A stretch of 64,000 nt of DNA. Origin: Orthonyx spaldingii (lineage: Eukaryota; Chordata; Aves; Passeriformes; Orthonychidae). The position numbers and the translations under genes are program-made. Positions within the stretch are counted from its first letter, which is position 1. Each line of letters begins with the position of its first letter. Positions 28,801 to 42,019 of this stretch are shown in pieces. The notes under the pieces are model-generated. The model was not told the origin of the DNA. It saw nothing but the letters and a program-made list of their open reading frames with translations, and did no database searches. The stretch is from positions 2,040,290-2,104,289 of the forward strand of contig VZTJ01004171.1 in NCBI GenBank assembly GCA_013397795.1. The letters run 5' to 3'.

Positions 28801-30060
28801 AGAGGGTACCTACCCCTCCACTCATCTAGACTCTTCTGCCTCCTGCATACACAAATTTTCCCACAATGTCTTTCCCATCAAACTATCCTAGCCCTCACTG
28901 TCCCTTTTAACTCAGCTTTATGTCCTGGCCTACGGTTCCCCAGCTGCTCTCTCCCTCTAAAACTGCCTCATTCCCAAGTACATAAACCAAATGTCTGCAT
29001 TCACCTCTTTCTCTGGGTATTTTATTGATGTCAGAGTAGGTCTCCATCTCCTGACACTATGTGAAAGCTCTTTACCAAGAGAGCAGCGAAGATCCAGACA
29101 AGGGTCAAAAAAATGTGTGACCCCCATCCTAAATGCAAATGTTCAAAGGAAACCATGCCCAGCTTGATTCAGCACAGCCCACCAAAATATTAAGGGGAAA
29201 TAGTTGATGCCCTGAACAGAAAACATATCCACATTGATCTTGATTATGTCTAACACAGAAAGAAGTTAACAACTAACAATATCTCTTACCACGGGATTCA
29301 TTATAATGTCAAAAGAGCTGGCATTTCTGGGACAATGGATGTATTAGTGTGACACATCTTGGTACACAAAAAAAGAGGTGGATTGCCAGTGCTTAAATGC
29401 AGGAGATCCTCTGCATTTTTAATACATTGAACAATACAGGGGTCATGCTTTTCACTTTTTACTGTGGGATTATCAACTTGAATCTCTAAGAATGAGAACA
29501 TCTCCTGGAAAGTACAAAGACCTTATCTGTCATCTTGGGAATTGACATAAACTGCCAATGAATTCATCTGCGTCTGCTAGAGCACGCTCAAGTCATCACA
29601 GGATCAGACCTACATAAAAATAAACAAATATAAATAAAGCATCTACCTGAACCTCCTGACTCGCTTTATCAAATTCACAGCTGTATGGTTCCAGATGAAG
29701 AAGTAGAGATACTGGTTTTCTTATTAATTTTTCTATTTCAGAAAATGTGGAAGACTGAAGACTGTAACTTATCTGAAGATAGAGGACAGGAGGGAGGAGA
29801 AAATAGAAGGATAACATACCAATGAAATGTTGACAGTTTTCTATTTTTTGCCAATTGTTGCTAAAATGACAGACAGTGATTTTTATGAAATGTATAATTC
29901 ACAGCAAATTTGCCTAGATAACCAAGTTAAAAATGCTTTGTCTTTCCTAACAACATTATACACCAATCAGTAAAACCCAAAGTACATAATACAAACTGAA
30001 AATGTAAGAAAACAAATCTTTTCTTTTCCCCTAAGTCAACAAATTTTCTGAGCCCAAATA

Positions 30061-30540
30061 AAGTTCTTGGCTTTCTTTCAAATCTTCACAGCTTCTAATC
30101 AATAGTTTAGTCATACGGTGAAAAATGATGTATCCATATTCTTCACCATTGACATTTGCTAACTGTCTCCAAGGTCGCATTGATTGCCAGTTGTTCAGTT
30201 TACCCAACTTCTGTTTTGAGCCAAATAATATGATCTTTGTTTCATTAATATTTAATAGTAATTTAGATTGTGCCAGATGATCTTAAAGCTCATTTAAATC
30301 AGCTCGAAGATAATATTAAGCTTTCTTCTAGTATAATCTATTACCATAAATGATTGTGTCATCTGCATATAAATGGTGAGTTGAATATGATAATGAAGTG
30401 CAAAGATTATCAATATAGAATGACAAATGCATCTGACTTGAAATAAATCCTTCAGGGACCCATTTATTCTGTTTTTAGTGGTAAAAGATGCATTGTTTCA
30501 CTTCAGGTATTCTACAGAAAACATAAAGGATTTGGATCAT
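30061..30540 (-). mobile_element. Non-CR1 LINE reverse transcriptase fragment (L2/Rex1-like)
   Basis: The minus strand encodes part of a non-LTR retrotransposon reverse transcriptase in one frame over roughly 130 codons, with about three to four in-frame stops and no frameshift needed in the core. In order: WVPEGFISSQ, corresponding to the G-V-P-Q-G-S block; FYIDNLCTSL, matching the usual Y-I-N-D-L block; HLYADDTIIYGN at about 30345-30380, containing the catalytic Y-A-D-D box intact; then LLLNINETKIILFGS at about 30210-30255, matching the L-N-x-x-K-T-K-x-x-x-F-G block. Spacing between these blocks fits the family. The wording LYADDTIIY and LNxxKTKxxLF is typical of L2, Rex1 and related LINEs, and differs from bird CR1, which usually reads FADDTKLGG. 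The downstream side is not recognisable. The stops show it is inactive. Assignment to a clade is an inference. Confidence 0.8.
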
Positions 30541-33101
30541 GAGTTATAATATTTATCCTAAGTGAAAAAAGAAAACAAAAATTCCAAATTATAGAAGACT
30601 CCTTTTTCAAGTGGCAATTACAGATTGTATAGATCCACATAGTTTATACTTTTTCATACAACAGGCTTTGATGAATTATTAGTTTTTTTGAAATAGCAAT
30701 TACAACAAAGAATGCATTTTTATTTAGACCTGGTTTAGTTCATGTATGTTTTTCACTAGCTGGTAATTTAAATTAGTTAATTTCAATTATTGTTAAATGC
30801 CTTGCCCATTAAAGAAAAGTACCTGAATGCAGTTTACCGTACGAGACCCAAAACTGTTTCCTCTATAAAAACAACAGCTGTGAGGGCTGCAGGGAAACCC
30901 TGTTTGGCAATAAGGCTGCATTTAAAAGAATTAAATTGTCAAATTCTCTACACTCATGGGTTTAATCAAAACAAGTGGACAATTTCAGGGTCAAAAGGAG
31001 CTATTACAACAGTGAGAAATAGTAATAAATACATTAAAAATTGTTAAAAACAGTTGAAGAGAATGTAAGTGCATTCACCAACAGATATTGTCTAAGGACA
31101 TCATATAAAATAGTCATGACACTGAGGAAAATACAGTGAGGTGAAAGGGACTAGTGAAACTCAGCACTTGGTGAGAGCTGGAAGAACAGATATGCTGGAT
31201 CCACAAGCCCTCTCTTTTGCTTTGCCGTCCAAATCTTCCCACTCAACATTTCAGGTGTTTTGATATCACAGTGGCCTTAATATTTGTAAAATTTAACATA
31301 CTTGAACTAATCGTTTAGCTTGGATGGAAGTACTTATGAAAAAAGATCCATTTTTGACTCCTAGCATCTCAGCTCAAAAGTTCTCAGCATTTGTTCTGGC
31401 AGATTCATCTGTTGCAATAAATTGGTCATAAATAAATCTGGACTAGAAAGTGGAGGTTTTATTTATTCAAGAATAAAATTCTAGAAAAGCCTTGTAAATG
31501 TGATCATGGGATTAAGAAATGAGGGAAGCAAGACCAATTTGCAGAAAGGACTGTAAATTAAATTAAGAGAACTCCTAAACCTAGAAAATTAATTCTGCAG
31601 TGTGGTTTCTAGGGAATCCAGTCCTCAAGCATATGCAAAGAGTTTTGAGAGCCAACAGGGTTTCTGAGTGTGTGCACCACCCTTAGAGATGGTTCAAGAC
31701 TAACTTGTGTGGACCAGAAAGGAATTTTCTTTTCCTTCCTTAGTCTATCATTTGCTTCTGGAAATCGGATGACACAAAAACCAGGATGTAAACAGACTAC
31801 AGCTGTGTTTCTAGTGATGCAAAATTCTCAGATGAATGGTGTCCTGCTCACACACAAAGGATTAAGCTGTTCATCCGATTTAGGATCAGGAGGACATCTG
31901 TTCTCCAAGTCAGATTAGCAGGGATCAGAGGGGTTTTATTTGTCCTAACAGTAATTTAGAGCATGATCAGCTTCTTGGGATCACACACAAGTTAATTTTA
32001 TAAATATTTAGCTAGCGCACAGACCTGGAAGACCAGAAATATCCTCCACTCCTGCTTTCTGCATGTGACATGGTACAGGTGCAACTTTTAGATTTTTACT
32101 ACAATTCTAAATTTCTCTTAAGTGTTGAGAACTATGCTATCTGGTGTTACAGGATGATTTATGGATGTTTCTGAACTAGTATCTAAGGTTGGTTGTCTGC
32201 CAGAGCAAGACAGGAAGGATTCAGTTGCCCAGATGCTGCCTGCTGATCCTGCATTCCTGCTCACCTACGCTATGTCCATCGAGAGCAGTGTGCTCATATA
32301 AACTCCCTGTGATGCCAGAGATGTCCAAGGTGCAGGAACTAACATCAAGCCACCTTTGTAAATCAGACCCTACCGGAAAACTTCCCACACAGACACCCCA
32401 TAAACTATAAGGCTATGGACATGTCAACAGTAACACTATTGCATAGTAGATATAAAAGCACAAGCACAGATAGATTTTTCTCTTTGTAGGGGAGAAAAAA
32501 GAAAGGGTGCACAATCCAATGTAGAGAGATGGTTTTTAAGTCCATATCACTTTTTCTGTACCAATTCTTTTTCATTAAAAATTTGAATGCAGCTCAACTT
32601 CAACTGGAGTGCAAAGCAGTGTGAAAATGATGAATGATTATGGAAGCATTCTTATAAAGAAGAGCTATTTATTCTTTGACTTAGATTTGGCATTAATGAT
32701 TGATTTTTAGTCTTTTTAGCATGTCAAGTTGCAGCATTTTGTTTCATTCAGGTTGTTCCCTTAAGAATCAGCTAGGACACTGATGATAACTTTGAGGAAA
32801 AAAGTCACCAAACCCAACAACTAAACCTTGTTTAAGTTCATCGTGTAAAAGATTTTGATGGTACAAACTGCAGAAAGGTCAAACCTCGAATTAATAAATT
32901 TATCTTTGAAATAAAAAAAAGCCTCTCACTCCTGAAATTATAATATTAGCTCTTACAAGAGAAAATACAACCCAGTGAGATTTTCTTTGTTACATTTCAA
33001 GTTCAAATCCAGACTACCTGGGTAGATACTAAAATTGTTGTCATCTCACAGATATCGGGTGTCTCCCTAAATTAGTTCAGTAAATCTCACCTCAAACTCA
33101 C

Positions 33102-33265
33102 CGCAATCCTTTGCCATAAATGACAGGATGTATAGGCAACAAAAAACCCATGTGGACCCTGAAAGGCCACACTACTTCTGTTAGTAAGAGGGAAGGACTG
33201 TTCCTTTTTGGGAGTTGGTAAGCATGCCTCCACCACACAGTTAATCCAGGCTCTTGCTCAAGCAC
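33102..33265 (-). other. Candidate exon (unidentified)
   Basis: This is a 164-bp open segment on the minus strand. It is preceded by a pyrimidine-containing tract ending TTACAG and followed by G|GTGAGTTTG, a good donor. Translated from its first base it reads VLEQEPGLTVWWRHAY at the start and HPVIYGKGLR at the end, with no stop. The in-frame stop falls exactly in the donor. I recognise no protein family. It could equally be a chance open stretch or part of a non-coding transcript. Confidence 0.2.
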
Positions 33266-33615
33266 CTGTAATCCACAAAGGTAACCCACGGACATGAGTT
33301 ATAAGCAATTTATAAGTCCAGACTGACTTACAGGCTCAAATTTAGTGTCACAGCTGTAATTCAGACTCAAAGGTGAGTAACATACAATGAGAATGAAAAG
33401 GGAACTGGAGAGGGTGAGGAGGGAAAACACTTTAGTGCCCTTGATCTTCCTGACCCATCTCCTGAAATATTTAAGGGATGAGGTGATGAACAATACATAC
33501 AAGACAGATTTCTATCAGACAGGTAAGAGAACAGCAACCTTTTCTAACTGCCATCACCATCACATCCAACTGTGAGGGAAGGATGATTTTAGTAGCTGTG
33601 TTTTCTGTGGCACAG

Positions 33616-33671
33616 ATAACTATGACAAAGAAGTCAAGGCGGTCAGAGAAGACAGTATTTCATTAATCAAG
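33616..33671 (+). other. Candidate exon (unidentified)
   Basis: This is a 56-bp segment between CTGTGGCACAG and G|GTGAGTAA. An upstream open stretch (about 33387-33520) ends in a donor, ACAG|GTAAGA, and removing the 95-base interval keeps one reading frame open across the junction (YQT-D-NYDKEV). No family was recognised. The interval is close to the minimum vertebrate intron size. Support is only splice consensus plus phase, so the call is weak. Confidence 0.18.
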
Positions 33672-34202
33672 GTGAGTAAAGAGGAGCACTTGAACAAAAG
33701 TTGCAGTTCTCTGAACAACATGAAAAAAACCCGATTCTCATGGTAGTGGTCTGGAGACACATTAAAATTCAGAACTAATCTAGATGGCAAGCACAGGAAA
33801 AAGGAAGAGCTGGAGGCAATTTGCAGGCTACAAAAGCTTCAGTGACAAAAGGTTAGGGATAGTGGGACAGTCTACTAATCTGCCCATCAATGTACAGCTT
33901 CCATTTAATGCTCTGAATATCTTTTGTACTTTGATACTCAGCAAGCCAGTATGGATTAGAACTACTTTGTGGGGGAAAACTTGACCATGGTGGAGAAGGC
34001 AAAGATGGGCCATCAGCTGAAACGGCCTTACTCTAACAGGCCACAGCTTTAGTCACTGACCTCTAGTGACCACCTGGCAGCACTCTGAAGAGTCAGAACG
34101 CACAAAATTTCAGAGAAAGAAAAATATGTAAATTGGTTTAAACAGAAGTGTGTACTACAAAGGGTTTGACACTTACAGATGCAACAGACTCTGCAAAGAG
34201 AA

Positions 34203-34342
34203 GGCACAAGCTCAGCTGGTTAGGTTCTGGTGCTAAAAATGCCAAGACTGTCGATTCAACCCCTCTATGGGCCATTCACTTAAAGAGTTGGACTTGATAA
34301 TCCTTGTGGGTCCCTTCCAACCCAGAATATTCTGTGATTCTG
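34203..34342 (+). mobile_element. tRNA-Ile-headed SINE with CR1 tail (TguSINE1-like)
   Basis: The first part (34203-34274) resembles a tRNA-Ile gene. It has an A-box-like AAGCTCAGCTGGTTAG at 34207-34222, an anticodon-arm region GGTGCTAAAAATGCC, a B-box-like CGATTCAACCCC, and an acceptor end GGGCCA. The second part (34275-34342) resembles the 3' end of CR1: GAGTTGGACTTGATAATCC, then GGTCCCTTCCAACCC, and it finishes with diverged octamers (ATTCTGTG, ATTCTGGG). A tRNA head plus LINE tail is the standard SINE structure, and the tail would let CR1 machinery mobilise it. Zebra finch TguSINE1 is described, from memory, as such a tRNA-Ile/CR1 chimera. It is not a functional tRNA: the head carries substitutions, including in the arms. 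Confidence 0.85.
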
Positions 34343-37300
34343 GGACATTCTGGACTCTCTGAAAACACTGCCCAGAACTTAGAAGACCTTCAAGAAAGGG
34401 AAGAGTATCAAGGAAATAATTTTTTTTCAGATGAGTATGACTACTCATATGTCAGCAACTCTCTCGTGCTCTCTCTGTGTGACACAGATTTATTTGTCTT
34501 GCACCTATCTGAGCAGAGCTGAATAGAAAGCAGTCATCATCAGTGCCCTTTTCCCTCCATTTCCCAGAGGAAAGTGCTTGTGGAGGTGAAACTAAGGATG
34601 GTGTTTGAATGCTGTCAAAGCTCAGTTTTACTTTGGAAACAAAGAGGCTCATCTGGGGCTCGGCCTAATGCAACTGAGAAAGAAAAAAGGGACAAAAGAC
34701 TGTGGAAAAAAACACCTACGGCTTTTCAATTTACTAACCTAGTCCCACTGCTACAAAAACACAGGTTTACTTTGCAAAACAGGGACATGAAAGAAAGACT
34801 TAAGTGGCTTAAGTTTAAGTGGCTACTAAATGAAATGCAGATAGTATCACTGAAAGAAGGCAAAACGTGTTCTTGAACCTCCGTTAACTTACTCTATTCC
34901 AAATTGTCTACAACAGGTGGCAGAGCCTAGATGCAATGTATGTCGTACCTTGCAACAGCTGTGAAGAGGATACTGACTGAAATGTTAAAGAGATACTGCT
35001 TGTTGCAACTGTCTCACATGACCAAGAGCAGTTTCAGAATTCAAAATATTTCCTTGTTCTGAAGTTAAATTGGGCCACTGTGACATTCGTTCTGCAATTT
35101 AATACTCAAAGGCTACGAGAGACAAACAGACAGAAAGGAATGGGAGTAGAAACCCGCAACATTTTTCACATTTTGATAGGTTTTTATACAATATTCGTAC
35201 AAGACCAGGTAAAGTGCTTTTTAATATTACAGACTTCAGGGGCCAGTTCTTCAGCTACTGCAATGTGGTGTAGTTCTGCTGACTTTAGCTACAATTATTC
35301 ACATTAGTCAACAGTCACTATACACACCCTATGTAGTTCCATATTTACAGCTTCATCCAAACCAAATTATAATGATCAAATCAGAAATCTAGCTAAAACC
35401 TCTGTTAACTGACTTCCAAAGTAGAGGCCAAAGCAGCTACGTAACACCAGGTTAGACGATTTGAAAGTACAGGGGTTTTTCCTAAATAATCAGGGAAAAT
35501 CAAAGGGAGGAGGTGGGTGAGTGAATGAATGATTGAATCAGTGAGCTTCATTTAGAGGCCTTCACAAAACCATCTTTTTTGTGCAGATTGACCACAATAT
35601 ATACCTTTTCTCAGATTAGTACTGAAGGCTACTGACAGAAATGCACCATTATCATTATCATCATCAGAAAACAATGCAACATATATGGAATCTTAGAGAA
35701 GACCATAAATACACATTACAGTAACTCCCTTCTTTGTCTGTATAAAGCTCTTCCAAATGCAAGGACCCAGAACCATAAGAGCTCATAGGTTTTGTGTTGT
35801 CCTTTTTTTGTCTGCATGTGTGTGTTAAATAAGCATTCTAAATCTGTTTTTTGTTATTGGCAATGAAATAGTAAGAATCAATACATACTTTCAAGAATAT
35901 AAAGTTAATTTAAAATACAGGACTGTGTATATATAACAGTTTATTTGCCTTCTATATTATAAATAAGTCTGGGCAACTGTCCTAGTACCCATTAATGTTA
36001 AATATAACTGTTTGCAGAGATTAAACATCCTACAACTTGATAAACGCAATACACTTATTACATTGTGTATATATAAGATACATTATATATTCTGTGCATA
36101 AAAGATCAATGGATGCTTCTATTTTAAATATAATTTGGAAGATAATTATAATTCATAATTTAATTTAATCCACCTTAAATAGGAAGTGTTTATTCACTGC
36201 CCAGAAATCAATCTCTTAAAAAAATGTGTGGATTCAGATTTTGCTTCTACCATCACTTATTTTCCTACTTCACCCTAATATTGAAATAAATAGATTTTAG
36301 AAAGCCCTACAGGCAAAAATAAATGTACAGATATATCAAGACTTTTTTTATACATAGCTCCCACCTGTATATACATTTATTATTTCTTCATTGATACAGC
36401 CTTTTTATCCTTCAAAAAGATACTTAACCACTTTTCCTCACCAAAAAATGAGCAAAAGTAAAGAAAAACACTGAAATTTAGTCTTGTCACCTGTAGCATA
36501 GTGACAGTCAGAGAATCAATGGTAAACAAGGAAAGACTATGGGCCAAATTGTGGCCACATGGTCTTCATGAAACTCAGCTCTAATAAGTTTGAAGCAGAC
36601 TCCCTGAAATCATAGGAACTGCTAGTAACACCTGTTGGCTAGGTCTCCATTTGATTTAAATAATGTGCTTGTTAGCACAGTTTCCCTGCAACCTACTTTG
36701 CCTAGGCATTTTAGACTTCCAGCAAATGTTAGCTTACAGTACTCTCTGAGAGCACACTAACAGCCAGGGGGACTCCTAAGCTTCAGCTCACAGCCTGTGG
36801 ACTATGCATGGTCTACCAGTCACATGTGCCTGAACCCCTGTTAACAGCAGTTCAGTCTGACATGGTGGCTGTCCTTGGACAGGGTCTGCTCTCTTCACTC
36901 CAGAGGGATGCCAGCACAGCAGTTCTGACACCACTGTCTTGTTATGCTGCCATTAAAACCTGAGCCTGACTTGTGGTCTACTCACAACACCTCGCTCAGG
37001 TACCCTCTCCTGGGGAGAAGAGTCCATGTTCTCCCAGTCACCACAATGCGTGTTCACGAGGGGAAGGCACGCAACACAGCTGTGAGAGAAAAACATCATG
37101 GGCATCTTCACTTCGTAATAAAAGCAAAAACAGAATGGTGGTCATGGCAGATTACAGATTACAGATTATTTGTTTTGATCCTGTGCACTTCTGCTTTATA
37201 TCCAATATGGTCCAGTTAACAAGCCACTTAAGAATCTTGATGTGCAAATGACCTCAAAGCACTTAAACTAGTACTTGCCCTTTTCCAAACAAACTCCTCA

Positions 37301-40300
37301 TTGATAAGGTGCCCTCACCTCTTCAGCAAAACAGGACCAATTTCAGAATCCATGAAACACCACTTTGAAGAGATCTTTAAAGTAGCCTTGTTGATTTATT
37401 GGTTGGACTCACATTTCAAAGTTCCTCCATTTAGTAAGCTTTTCTTCAAAGTACTTCTGTTGCATTTACTGAATTATTTCATTTGTGTTTAGATAAACTA
37501 TTAAAACAGCAGAGAAAACATACAGCAGTTCCATTAAAATGACACATCAGATTCAATCTTACTGTCTATGAATAACGTCCAACATTTTATCAAGAGTGCA
37601 CCATCAGTTTTGCACTTAGGCTACCATTCAAAAAATCTTAGCAGCATCCAGACATTCACAAATCCCACAAACCACACATGAGATCAGACCAAATTAACTC
37701 TTTCCTACAGATCATCAGATCAGGTCTCTCTGTTCTGTAGCTTCCAAGACAGGCAGCTTTCCCTGTGGGCAGCTGTGGCTGCTTGCAACAAGAGCTTCAC
37801 CATAGCAGGGTGCTTTGGAAGACTCTCTGCAGAGGTGCTGTGGGCACCACAGCTGTGTCACCAGAACATTCGACCAGACCCAAATTAAGGGTCCCATCCT
37901 GATGTAGGATCCTTTCACACACACCCTGTATATATGTTACTGAGAAATGAGTAGTACAGAGCTCTTCTTATACCAGCAATAAAGAATTCTCAGGGGAATT
38001 AAGAATCCTTGAGCCTACAGAGTTTTTTCCAGTATAATTTACTGAAGGTTGAAAGCTGGCTACCCTAGAAGGTGACTGTGCTTAGCATCTTGAACCTTCA
38101 GAACCTCCATCCATAAAATGAGGATAAAGCTATTTCCCTAACTCGTGGCAATATGATAATCAAAACTGCAAGGCATCCAACTTACAAGGTAAGAGGGATA
38201 ATAAACATTCTATAGACTGCTGCATGAAAAAGTAATGTTGACAAATAAAAGATTTTGGTTTAGCACTCCCTGGCTACTCACAAATTAAACATTCACTGAA
38301 AAAAGTGTAAAATGCAAGGCCAAGAAACCCAAAGTTTTAACAGACCTAATTATATTTACTTCAGGCTTCTACTCCTCTGCCTAGGTATCCCATTTAGGAT
38401 GCTGGTTGATCTTATATACGGTAAAACATGCACGGCAGGACAGTAAGTGGAATTACAGATTAGAATACCAGCTTCTGAATTCTCTATTGTTAAGTGGGTT
38501 GAAAAGTGAACTTTATTGTTAGGTGGTTTTAAAGTGGGTTTTTCTGTGTCTAATTTCTGAACTATTACGCACATGTACATTCTTCTAAAACTGCCAGGTA
38601 ACTTGGTTCACTTGTGAAACTGAAATGTAACCTTTAATTTTACAGCCTATACTTTAGAAAATTATGCCTTTGAGTGGCTGAGACTTTTGGAAGGTGGGAG
38701 TGGTACACTAACCACATAAGAAGTGGAATGCCACAAGAGAATTCTTTGTGCTGTGAATAATGAGTCAGGAATACAGTTATGAAAAGCACATAACCCACTC
38801 TTTCATCAACATGCAGACTTTCCTAAAGCTATTCTCATCTTCTGCAGCTACTGGTAAAATGCATAGACATAAACTCAGATCCAGTATAAACAAATGAAAT
38901 GTAAATGTCAGTGTGGTTGTAGCTATCTCCCCTAGAGCTGATTTTGCCACAGGATTAGGCTGAATGTAAATAATAGGGAAAGTACAGCACTTTGAAAGAA
39001 ACATGTCAATTTAAATGAAATAAGGCTACTTATTTTATCTCGCAAATCATGATCCAAAAAAGATTATCTGTCTTTCTGGGAAACAAGCCCTGAAGACCAA
39101 TGAGTATTTGCCTTTTGTGACACTTGAAAATCTTTGGACTAATTCACAGCCCACTGTTTGCAACCCAACTCAACAACAGCCCACCGGTGAGCTCTCGTCA
39201 CCTGTCCCTTTGGCGTCTGGTATACCTTGCTAAACAGAGCATCCCCAGAAGCAGATCTCCCTGGAAGCACGGACAAGTAGATACAGGATGGCTGCCAGCC
39301 TCCTACACTCTAGGGATACTTAATCCAGTCTCTGTGAGCATGTACACAGACACTCTCCCCCTCCCCAGACACCACACCCTGGAACAGCTGAAAGAACAGG
39401 CCTTAACTCTGCTGTAACTTGTCCAGCATGTTCAGTTTTGTAGCCTCTATTTGACTCAAACATGGTTTAGTTCTGATTAACCTGCCACAGCTGGTTTGCT
39501 TCCCTAAATGAGACAAAAAATTCATTGAACCACCTCATTGGTGCTTTCTAAAACTTCAAAGACACCCTTGAATAAGCAGGACAAGTTTACACAGCTGTAA
39601 GTATTGTTGCATTAATATAATCTTTCTATCTTCAGGAATAAAATATATAAGAAGCATTATTTATAGTATGTGGTGGTGCTAGATTGTTTTAAGTCAGAGA
39701 AAACCTTGCTCTTAATAGCCTGTCTTCCCTAAAATTAGCATATGCACTCTTTTCCTTTAAAAATCTGGGCTAAGTAAGAGCCTGTACAAATCTCCTTTTA
39801 GGTTGGGGTCTCAGCTCTTTAGGAGTTTTTATTTGTGATTCTTGACATATCTTTCAGCCTGATCCTTTTTCCTAGAATCTTTTCTGGGAAATATACACAT
39901 AGTGAGTTTTCCAAATAGACTGTTTTAATTCTATTGCTATATACTGAACACAATACTGTCCAAAATACAGGGTTTTCTGGGAGATGTGGTTACAGATGGA
40001 CACTTTGGGCCATGAATTGGTCTAGCTGGCTTCGACCCACTGATGACAGACCAGGCACACCTCAGTCCCTTTTACAGGTTGACAGTGCAAAGACAGCCTT
40101 TGAACAGAGGCTTCTGCAGCATCAGATGAAATAAGACTATAAGACTTGTGATTATTTCTAAAGTACTTGTTTTATAGGATATTATAATTAGTAATAATAT
40201 TTCTATTTAAACAGCTAATGTTCCAAAATACAAGATATCCATTTGATCAGTATATACTTTGTAACTTCACACATCAATGCAAGGGGTGTTTTCTGAGCAC

Positions 40301-42019
40301 ATGTAAACCATGATTAGAGCTTCACATTGCAATGTTCACATTGAAGCCTATGACAGCTATCAGACAACACACTACCAGGACCTGACATCTCTGACACTGG
40401 TAATACTGAGCCATCAGCATCAACAGAACAATATCTTTCTTGTTTGATACTGTTTTAAGGCAAGAGTATGACAATTATACAAGGAGAAGCACACAACAAA
40501 AAAAAGGCTCACTGGAAGGATGAGAGTGAGACAATGGTTGGCAAGACCCATGAGGCTGAAGGAACTGCTGGCACTGGGGGTGAGCCTGCATTACCCATCT
40601 TTCTTCTCTCAGTGTGAGGCAGCACCAGACACGAATGAATGAACACAGACCCATCCAGCAGGCAATAATAAAATAAGGAGTGAGATCAAATCAAAGCAAG
40701 AATGCAGACATTTTATCCCATTCCCCTAAGCACTTGATTGTTAAAGCTGCTGTGATTGCCTTAGGCAAAGTTTGACCCACTGACTGTCCTGAAATCAAAT
40801 ACATTTTTGAAAAGTACAACCTCTACCCACATGTCTCAGACATTTTTCAGGGACATTTAGTTCAAGTAAACTGCCATGGAATAAGCACAATTACATTTTC
40901 TCCTCCTACATTACCCTGCAACTCAGTCACATTCTGGTTTAAACTTTTGACTCATTTAATTTTTATGCTGGTTGTTCATTTTATAATCCAGTTGTTATAT
41001 GTTTCATTCTCTTTACTTATTTCCTTTTGCAATCATCCTAGGATAGGGACTAATTATTTTAATAGCTCTCATTACAACATGTTGGTGCATTTTCTTTTCC
41101 TTTTTAAACGGAGTTACATTTATACAACCTCTTTTTTTTTTTTTTAATTCTCACTAAACCACAAGCAAAATGGCAAACTCCCTTATGCGTTATAGAAATA
41201 AACAGTCCTTGTAGCAAACTCTTCAACAACAAATAAGGAGAAGGGGAGTGAACATGATGAAATGGTTGAAAAGACTCATGCCCAAGGAATTAAAAGGATA
41301 GAAAATACTGCAACATGAGTGCACCTAAGTACACTTCACTGAAAAGGTTCTAAAGTTAACAAATGTTTGAAAACAGGACCACTCAAAAAATAACTTTATC
41401 AAATACAAAAGCTTCAGAAAGACATGTGAATACACCTTAGGATAACAGTAGATGTTAAAAGGAAAAATAAAGTAACCCCTGTGTGTATGCATACACATCT
41501 GCATGTGTAATCATCTAAACTTCTCCTCTCCAAAGTGAGCAATTTTGATGATCAAACAGGTTTTCCCTTAGCCACATCTTTGCTGCTTGCACAGCCCTGA
41601 TTGTAATTAGTCCCTTATGCAAACGGCAGATGAAGCCTTGGGAGGAGGAGGGTCTTGGAAACGGGAAGGAAGTTCCTTGAGAAAATATCAAGAGATAAGA
41701 GAGGTATCCAGATTCTTGGATTTAACAGATATTTGCACTGCTGGCAGAGCTTACAGACCTCCTCTGTCACGTGGATCCATTTGTTTCTGCTTGTGCCTGC
41801 ATCTGTCACACACACACCTCTCACTCAGAGCAAAAAGGTTCACAGGCTCCCCTGTCAGCCCCCACCTCTCTTCCGTATTTGCTCACCCTCTTAAAGGCAA
41901 ACAAACCAACCCAATGCAGACTCAGGAAGGGATGCAGATTGGTAGGGGCCCCTGACAGTCTCTGCTAAGCCCCCTGCTCAAAGCAGGGCTACCTCGAAAG
42001 CTGAGTCAAGTGGCACAGG
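34343..42019. other. Gene-poor AT-rich DNA
   Basis: No gene or repeat family was recognised. The stretch from about 35860 to 36370 is very AT-rich. A T14 run lies at 41132-41145. Open frames of 60 to 112 codons lack motifs. The segment just before 42020 becomes more GC-rich toward the CR1 copy. Confidence 0.5.

Larger units (their letters stand above)
22780..30060. other. Gene-poor AT-rich DNA
   Basis: No gene was recognised. The stretch includes a GC-enriched patch at 23895-24340 and an assembly gap, both listed separately. Short AT dinucleotide sequence occurs near 27410-27420. Open frames of 60 to 118 codons have no recognisable motif. Confidence 0.5.
30541..34202. other. Non-coding with weak exon candidates
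   Basis: No certain gene was found. Minus-strand segment 33102-33265 and plus-strand segments at 33381-33520 and 33616-33671 are open and bounded by splice-like sequences; they are listed separately. The sequence between 30541 and 30800 may include the 5' remainder of the LINE fragment but is too decayed to align by eye. Confidence 0.45.

Noticed and set aside
34203..34274. Functional tRNA-Ile gene
   Set aside because: Head is diverged in conserved positions and is fused to a CR1-type tail, so it is a SINE head.
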